From Chloroflexota bacterium (GTDB lineage: Bacteria > Chloroflexota > Anaerolineae > J102): DNA of 10,817 nt. The DNA lies in NCBI GenBank assembly GCA_003353825.1, contig PIVW01000177.1:1-10817 (forward strand), read 5' to 3'. Positions 6,951 to 10,817 of the stretch are shown here, in pieces. The notes under the pieces are model-generated. The model was not told where the DNA came from and did not search any database. It saw nothing but the letters and a program-made list of their open reading frames with translations. How positions within the stretch are numbered: the stretch's first letter is position 1; each line of letters starts with the position of its first letter. The position numbers were made by a program, and so were the translations under genes.

Positions 6951-8177
6951 ATGACAAAAATCTCCAATCTCCAATCTCCAATATCTACCGTCCCCGATGC
7001 ACGCGGCCGTTTCGGCCCTTATGGCGGCCAATTCGTTCCCGAAACCCTGATGCCGGCTCTGGCCGAACTAGAAAATGTTTACCAGACGGCGGGCGATGAT
7101 CGCGGTTTTTGGGAAGAATTCAACAGCTATATGCATAATTATGTGGGCCGCCCCACACCCATCACCTATGCCAGGCGTTTGAGTGAGAAACTAGGTGGAG
7201 CACAGATCTACCTCAAACGTGAAGATCTAGCGCATTCGGGTGCGCACAAGATCAACAATGCCATGGGCCAGGCTCTATTGGTCAAGCGCATGGCAAAAGA
7301 ACGTATTGTCGCGGAGACGGGCGCGGGTCAGCATGGTGTGGCCACTGCCACAGCCGCGGCATTGTTAGGGATCGATTGTGTGGTGTACATGGGCACGGTG
7401 GATATGGCCCGACAGGCGCCAAACGTGTTTCGTATGCGACTGCTAGGCACTGAAGTGCGAGCGGTGGAAAGTGGTAGCAAAACCCTCAAGGATGCGATCA
7501 ATGAAGCGATTCGTGATTGGGTCACGAATGTGGGCAACACACATTATCTGTTGGGCTCGGCGCTGGGCCCGCATCCTTACCCGGCCATGGTACGAGATTT
7601 CCAGCGCATCATTGGTATCGAAGCCCATCAGCAGATGCAGGATCAGGTGGGCCGCTTGCCCGATACCATTGTCGCCTGTGTTGGCGGCGGATCCAATGCT
7701 ATCGGCATTTTCCACCCCTTTTTGGAGGATGAGTCAGTACGCCTGCTGGGGGTAGAAGCTGGTGGCCGGGGCATCGAGAGCGGCGAACACGCCTCTCGCT
7801 TTGCCGATCCGACGATATCACGTTTGGGCGTGCTGCAAGGCACCAAGTCGTATGTGATGCAAGATGCCGACGGCCAGATCATGCTCACGCACAGTATCAG
7901 TGCCGGCCTGGATTATGCCTCGGTGGGCCCCGAACACGCGTATCTGCGCGATCTGGGACGTACAGAATACACCTACTGCACGGACGACCAGGCATTGGTC
8001 GGATTCAAGGCCTTATGTGAATACGAAGGTATTATCCCCGCTCTGGAAAGCGCCCATGCTGTCGGCCATGTCCTTGAGTTGGCGCCCACATTGTCCACCG
8101 ATCATCTCATCCTTATCAATCTTTCTGGGCGTGGAGATAAAGATCTGGATACTGTCATGAGTGCCCTTGATAGTTAA
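6951..8177 (+). CDS. trpB: Tryptophan synthase beta subunit
   Basis: Condenses indole with L-serine to give L-tryptophan using pyridoxal phosphate; works as an alpha2-beta2 complex with TrpA in the cytoplasm. 408 residues, normal for TrpB. Motifs: [16 protein letters not shown] (19-34), the PLP-binding Lys100 in [29 protein letters not shown] with the catalytic Glu122, [13 protein letters not shown] (147-159), the phosphate-binding GGGSNAIG (245-252), and LSGRGDKD with Ser392 near the pyridine nitrogen. It is the TrpB1 type (ordinary, TrpA-dependent), not the longer TrpB2. ATG 6951 is the only in-frame start before the conserved block, but the usual ribosome binding site is not visible before it. 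The first 14 residues are not conserved-looking and are encoded partly by a 7-bp tandem repeat. Unusually, trpA does not follow directly: a transposase gene lies between. Confidence 0.97.
   Translation: MTKISNLQSPISTVPDARGRFGPYGGQFVPETLMPALAELENVYQTAGDDRGFWEEFNSYMHNYVGRPTPITYARRLSEKLGGAQIYLKREDLAHSGAHKINNAMGQALLVKRMAKERIVAETGAGQHGVATATAAALLGIDCVVYMGTVDMARQAPNVFRMRLLGTEVRAVESGSKTLKDAINEAIRDWVTNVGNTHYLLGSALGPHPYPAMVRDFQRIIGIEAHQQMQDQVGRLPDTIVACVGGGSNAIGIFHPFLEDESVRLLGVEAGGRGIESGEHASRFADPTISRLGVLQGTKSYVMQDADGQIMLTHSISAGLDYASVGPEHAYLRDLGRTEYTYCTDDQALVGFKALCEYEGIIPALESAHAVGHVLELAPTLSTDHLILINLSGRGDKDLDTVMSALDS
6961..6981 (+). repeat. Three perfect tandem copies of the 7-mer TCTCCAA inside trpB
   Basis: TCTCCAA is repeated exactly three times in codons 4-10 of trpB, giving the residues ISNLQSPI in all three phases. 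Seven is not a multiple of three, so gain or loss of one copy would shift the trpB frame. Confidence 0.92.
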
Positions 8178-8188
8178 CATCACGCTCT

Positions 8189-8210
8189 TGCTGGATCGCC
8201 AGATCCAGCA
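8189..8210. repeat. Left transposase-flanking hairpin
   Basis: TGCTGGATC-GCCA-GATCCAGCA: a perfect nine-pair stem with a four-base loop, 11 bases after the trpB stop. Its core GGATCGCCAGATCC (8193-8206) is identical to the right hairpin. Only TTT follows, so a terminator role is possible but not well supported. Confidence 0.82.
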
Positions 8211-8254
8211 TTTGGATGCAGCATATCTTACGCTTCATTCAGCACAAATAGACA

Positions 8255-8797
8255 ATGAGCCGTTGGCGACCTAAATTCGATCCAGAGCACCTATATCTTA
8301 TTACGACTGGGGCACTGAACCTGCAACGTATCTTTCAGCTGGCCGTATTTCGTCGTCTGTTAGTTGATGCTCTTGATTGCACTCGACTACGATTGGGTGT
8401 GCGTCTCTACACTTTTGTCGTTATGCCAAATCACATTCATGTAATCATGCAATTCAAGGAAGCGCTCCCCCTAAAAAATTTTGTCCGTGACTACAAAAAA
8501 TGGACGCCTGGTCGCATTATTCGGCAAATAAAGCTGGAGAATAATCGAAAGGCTCTGATGCTGCTGCAAACGACCAGAGGTCATAGCGTTTGGGAGGAAG
8601 GATATCTTGCCAAACAAGTTTATACTGTCGATTTCCTCCGTCAGAAATTTGAGTATATTCATACCAACTCTTGTCAAGATCATTGGAAATTGTCAGCAAG
8701 CCTTGAGGAATATTTGTGGTCTAGTGCAGCGTTCTATTACACTGACAAACCTTGCATCATTCCTATTGATGATGTGTGTGGGTTAATAAATGAGTGA
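8255..8797 (+). CDS. REP-associated/IS200-like Y1 tyrosine transposase (RAYT family)
   Basis: A 180-residue HUH single-strand endonuclease. Relatives cut and rejoin DNA at hairpin structures through a covalent phosphotyrosine, and RAYTs are linked to REP-type palindromes. Visible: the N-terminal strand YLITTGALNLQRIF (14-27), LRLGVRLYTFVVMPNHIHVIM with the metal-binding HIH (His60, His62), a helical middle, SVWEEGYLAKQVYT (111-124), and FEYIHTNSC, where Tyr134 is the likely nucleophile by analogy with the YIxxNP motif. EEYLWSSAAFY (151-161) follows, a typical C-terminal RAYT signature. The usual NP after YIxx is NS here. Length is normal and the frame intact, so it may be active. ATG 8255 has no clear ribosome binding site. 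By eye the gene is richer in A and T than its trp neighbours, in line with acquisition. It sits between trpB and trpA and is flanked by related hairpins. Confidence 0.85.
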   Translation: MSRWRPKFDPEHLYLITTGALNLQRIFQLAVFRRLLVDALDCTRLRLGVRLYTFVVMPNHIHVIMQFKEALPLKNFVRDYKKWTPGRIIRQIKLENNRKALMLLQTTRGHSVWEEGYLAKQVYTVDFLRQKFEYIHTNSCQDHWKLSASLEEYLWSSAAFYYTDKPCIIPIDDVCGLINE

Positions 8798-8806
8798 TTG
8801 CTCTCA

Positions 8807-8824
8807 CCGGATAACTAAATCCGG
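8807..8824. repeat. Short hairpin just after the transposase gene
   Basis: CCGGAT-aactaa-ATCCGG is a perfect six-pair stem with a six-base loop, nine bases after the transposase stop. No T-run follows. It may be a weak terminator or another structural part of the mobile unit. Confidence 0.5.
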
Positions 8825-8839
8825 CAACATTGCGAAAAC

Positions 8840-8859
8840 GGAGGATCGCCAGATCCTCC
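8840..8859. repeat. Right transposase-flanking hairpin
   Basis: GGAGGATC-GCCA-GATCCTCC: a perfect eight-pair stem with the same GCCA loop and the same 14-base core (8843-8856) as the left hairpin, in the same orientation. The outer pairs differ from the left copy but still pair. It ends 15 bases before the trpA start, so in a read-through transcript it would lie in the trpA leader. Confidence 0.82.
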
Positions 8860-8874
8860 TTGAGCGAGAAAAAA

Positions 8875-9666
8875 ATGACTGGAAACGAACGTATTAGCAA
8901 CGCATTCAACAAGGTTAAAGGTTCAGCCTTTATGCCCTATTTACCGGTGGGCTATCCTGATCTATCCACCAGTATCGACCTGATCCAGGCACTGGCAGAC
9001 GCAGGCGCCGATTTGATCGAAGTCGGCGTCCCTTTCTCCGACCCGCTGGCCGATGGCCCCACCATTCAGGCTGCCACCCAACGGGCTCTGGCTCAAGGTG
9101 TGACTTCATCCCACTGTATCAAGGCCGTGCGTGCGCTGCGCGATCGCGGCATTACCACGCCGATGTTGCTTATGGGATACTTCAATCCCATACTGGCCTA
9201 TGGCATCGCTAGTTACACGGCCGACGCTGCCGCCGCCGGTGTGGATGGCTTTATCATCCCAGACTTACCAGCGGACGAAGCCGGCGAGATGGAAGCGGCA
9301 TGCAAAAAACATGGGTTAGCAATGGTTTATCTGGTTGCGCCTACCAGCACGGCGGAACGACTCGCGCTGGCGGCCAGACACAGCCATGGCTTCCTTTACC
9401 TGGTGAGCGTAACCGGCATCACCGGCGCTCGCAATGAACTGCCTCCCCATCTGGCCGATTTTGTGACGCGAGTGCGCGGACACACCGATCTTCCTTTAGC
9501 TGTGGGCTTTGGTATTGGTACCCCTCAGCAGGCAGCCGCGGTCGCACAACTGGCCGATGGTGTCGTGGTAGGGAGTGCACTTGTCAAACTGGCAGGAGGA
9601 TCTTCTCCCTATGAAGATGTGACTGAGCTGGCGACAGCACTCGCCCAGGCAGCGCATTCGGCTTGA
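8875..9666 (+). CDS. trpA: Tryptophan synthase alpha subunit
   Basis: Cleaves indole-3-glycerol phosphate to indole and glyceraldehyde 3-phosphate and passes indole through the tunnel to TrpB. 263 residues, a normal (beta/alpha)8 TrpA. Motifs: [12 protein letters not shown] (19-30), [19 protein letters not shown] (47-65) with catalytic Glu49 and Asp60 at the same numbers as in the classical enteric enzyme, [14 protein letters not shown] (125-138), [11 protein letters not shown] (176-186), [14 protein letters not shown] (207-220) and [10 protein letters not shown] (228-237) for phosphate binding. The frame extends upstream to a TTG at 8830, but that stretch runs through the flanking hairpin and looks unlike TrpA. 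ATG 8875, opening [11 protein letters not shown], fits the family. The ribosome binding site is poor (a purine-rich GAGCGAGAAAAAA just before). Separation from trpB by 697 bases prevents the usual translational coupling of the two subunits. Confidence 0.97.
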   Translation: MTGNERISNAFNKVKGSAFMPYLPVGYPDLSTSIDLIQALADAGADLIEVGVPFSDPLADGPTIQAATQRALAQGVTSSHCIKAVRALRDRGITTPMLLMGYFNPILAYGIASYTADAAAAGVDGFIIPDLPADEAGEMEAACKKHGLAMVYLVAPTSTAERLALAARHSHGFLYLVSVTGITGARNELPPHLADFVTRVRGHTDLPLAVGFGIGTPQQAAAVAQLADGVVVGSALVKLAGGSSPYEDVTELATALAQAAHSA

Positions 9667-9729
9667 TCGTCTCTAGATCGAGGAGGTGGGGAGGAAACGA
9701 CAATCGAACTTTCAATTCATTCGACACGT

Positions 9730-9778
9730 CGTGGTATACTGGCTTGGTAGGCCCCACTCTTGCCAATCCCATACCACG
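9730..9778. promoter_or_regulatory. Candidate comM promoter overlapped by an inverted repeat
   Basis: An extended -10-like TGGTATACT lies at 9732-9740; the -35 region is poor. It overlaps the left arm of a perfect 8-base inverted repeat, CGTGGTAT (9730-9737) and ATACCACG (9771-9778). Between the arms, TTGGTAG can pair with CTTGCCAA (with G-T pairs), giving a nested stem. It could be an operator, a leader structure of comM, or part of trpA termination, though no T-run follows. Confidence 0.38.
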
Positions 9779-9792
9779 GTAGAATTGAATCT

Positions 9793-10817
9793 ATGCTTGC
9801 CAAAGTTTACTCTTGTGCAGTACTAGGCCTGGATGGCCAGATTATTGAGGTAGAAACCGATAAAGGTGGGGGGATATCTAAGTTTATTATGGTGGGGTTG
9901 CCAGATACGGCTGTGCAAGAATCACGCGTTCGGGTAAGGTCGGCCATTCGTAACAGTGGCCTCAGTTTTCCGATGGGTGTCTACACGGTTAATCTGGCCC
10001 CTGCAGATATCCCGAAGCGCGGCCCGGCATACGACCTGCCCATTGCCGTGGGTGTTCTTGCAGCAACGGGCCAGATTCCCATGGATGCGTTGGATGGTTC
10101 GGTTTTTATTGGCGAATTGGCGCTGGATGGCAGCCTGCGCCATGTCAACGGCATGTTACCTATGGCGGATTTCGCGCGGCAGCAGGGATACAAATCCTTG
10201 TATGTACCAGAAGTGGATGCAAGCGAAGCTGCACTGATCGAGGGTATCGAGGTGATCCCGGTGGACCATCTCACTCATTTGGTCAACCATCTTGCAGGCG
10301 TGGTACCGATCCCCCCACAGCTGTTTAGCTCGACCGAAAGTGAAGCCAGCACGTATGCAGTAGATCTGGCAGACGTCAAGGGGCAAGAGCATGTAAAACG
10401 GGCTCTTGAAGTAGCGGCAGCCGGCGGCCACAACATGATGATGACCGGCCCTCCCGGATCTGGCAAAACCTTAATCGCCCGCTGCCTGCCTACCATTCTC
10501 CCTCGTCTCACTGAGACCGAGGCCCTGGATGTGACCCGCATCTATTCGGTGGCCGATCAGTTGCCTGCCGACACGCCCTTAGTGCGCACCCGCCCCTTTC
10601 GCGCGCCCCATCATACCATTTCCTACGCAGGTCTGATCGGAGGTGGGCGCTGGCCCCGGCCCGGCGAGATCAGCCTATCCCATCGCGGTGTTCTTTTTTT
10701 GGATGAATTGCCCGAGTTCGGCAACCGCATGCTGGAGATGTTAAGGCAACCTATGGAGGACAAGCAGATTACGGTATCTCGGGCAGCGGGCTCAGTCACC
10801 TTTCCCACCAATTTCAT
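9793..10817 (+). CDS. comM: ComM/YifB-type AAA+ ATPase (Mg-chelatase-like), 3' end beyond the window
   Basis: Hexameric AAA+ helicase family; the ComM members promote branch migration during natural transformation, while in many species the role is unproven. 341 codons are present of a usual 500 or so. The N-terminal Lon-protease-like domain (about 1-170) shows [54 protein letters not shown] and [19 protein letters not shown]. The AAA+ part follows: [21 protein letters not shown], Walker A GPPGSGKT (219-226), [16 protein letters not shown] (about 267-285), Walker B GVLFLDE (299-305) and [18 protein letters not shown] 9793 opens [15 protein letters not shown], the standard start of the family; the ribosome binding site is weak. 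It lies 126 bases after trpA, probably with its own promoter, and is unrelated to tryptophan synthesis. The final C-terminal domain cannot be seen. Confidence 0.94.
   Translation, partial: MLAKVYSCAVLGLDGQIIEVETDKGGGISKFIMVGLPDTAVQESRVRVRSAIRNSGLSFPMGVYTVNLAPADIPKRGPAYDLPIAVGVLAATGQIPMDALDGSVFIGELALDGSLRHVNGMLPMADFARQQGYKSLYVPEVDASEAALIEGIEVIPVDHLTHLVNHLAGVVPIPPQLFSSTESEASTYAVDLADVKGQEHVKRALEVAAAGGHNMMMTGPPGSGKTLIARCLPTILPRLTETEALDVTRIYSVADQLPADTPLVRTRPFRAPHHTISYAGLIGGGRWPRPGEISLSHRGVLFLDELPEFGNRMLEMLRQPMEDKQITVSRAAGSVTFPTNF

Larger units (their letters stand above)
8189..8859 (+). mobile_element. Putative RAYT unit: tyrosine transposase gene bounded by related hairpins
   Basis: A single-gene insertion-like unit between trpB and trpA. 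It is bounded on the left by a 9-bp-stem hairpin (8189-8210) and on the right by an 8-bp-stem hairpin (8840-8859) sharing a 14-base core, in the same orientation. The enclosed gene is a Y1 (IS200-like/REP-associated) transposase. I saw no target duplication; RAYT and IS200-type enzymes do not make them. Whether the unit is mobile or a domesticated RAYT with its repeats cannot be told from one locus. The exact outer borders are inferred. Confidence 0.45.

Noticed and set aside
8189..8210. Hairpin after trpB as an ordinary intrinsic terminator
   Set aside because: Only three T follow the stem, and the same core recurs after the transposase gene, so a repeat fits better.
8189..8859. Two repeats as a degenerate CRISPR
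   Set aside because: Only two copies, 650 bases apart with a gene between, and self-complementary.
8840..8861. Right hairpin as a ribosome-binding-site switch for trpA, since its arms contain GGAGG and TCCTCC
   Set aside because: The GGAGG is 30 bases from the trpA ATG, too far to act as its ribosome binding site; the shared core with the left hairpin explains it more simply.
9142..9150. GCGATCGC, the cyanobacterial HIP1 octamer
   Set aside because: A single occurrence noticed, within trpA; not evidence of a cyanobacterial origin.

Overview
The window is bacterial, gene-dense and mid-GC by eye, with seven genes on the + strand, one small two-gene block on the - strand and one fragment at the left edge. 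No rRNA, tRNA or CRISPR array is visible. A periplasmic-adaptor/ABC/FtsX-permease set followed by a TolB/SH3 lipoprotein, plus scattered trp genes, fits Chloroflexota (for example Anaerolineae or Caldilineae). That assignment is an inference from general resemblance, not a proven placement.

Layout. (1) 1-4648, + strand: the C-terminal part of a membrane-fusion (adaptor) protein, an ABC ATPase of the MacB/LolD type, its FtsX/MacB permease and a 601-residue lipoprotein with two SH3-like domains and a beta-propeller. The genes are tightly packed (5-bp gap, ATGA overlap, 3-bp gap), so they look like one export operon. The adaptor has lost its N-terminal half: family-like sequence begins near base 112 and what precedes it is unrelated. 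(2) 4681-5635, - strand: a four-helix membrane protein and a 134-residue soluble protein, 10 bp apart, neither recognised. (3) 5636-5997: a divergent intergenic region with a good candidate promoter for trpF. (4) 5998-9666, + strand: trpF, trpB and trpA (phosphoribosylanthranilate isomerase and both tryptophan synthase subunits), all with intact catalytic residues. They are separated by mobile or repeat DNA instead of being tightly packed. Between trpF and trpB lies a 164-bp element with about 30-bp terminal inverted repeats. Between trpB and trpA lies a Y1/REP-associated tyrosine transposase gene. (5) 9793-10817, + strand: the N-terminal 341 codons of a ComM/YifB-type AAA+ ATPase, cut by the window edge.

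The most interesting structure is the transposase unit. The gene is flanked on both sides by perfect hairpins that share an identical 14-nt core (GGATCGCCAGATCC, tetraloop GCCA), while their outer stem pairs differ in a compensatory way. This is what one expects of structured substrate sites for a RAYT-type HUH nuclease, and it sits exactly where trpB and trpA are normally coupled. Other points worth a look are the short terminal-inverted-repeat element, a 3 x 7-bp tandem repeat inside the first codons of trpB, and a palindrome overlapping the likely comM promoter.
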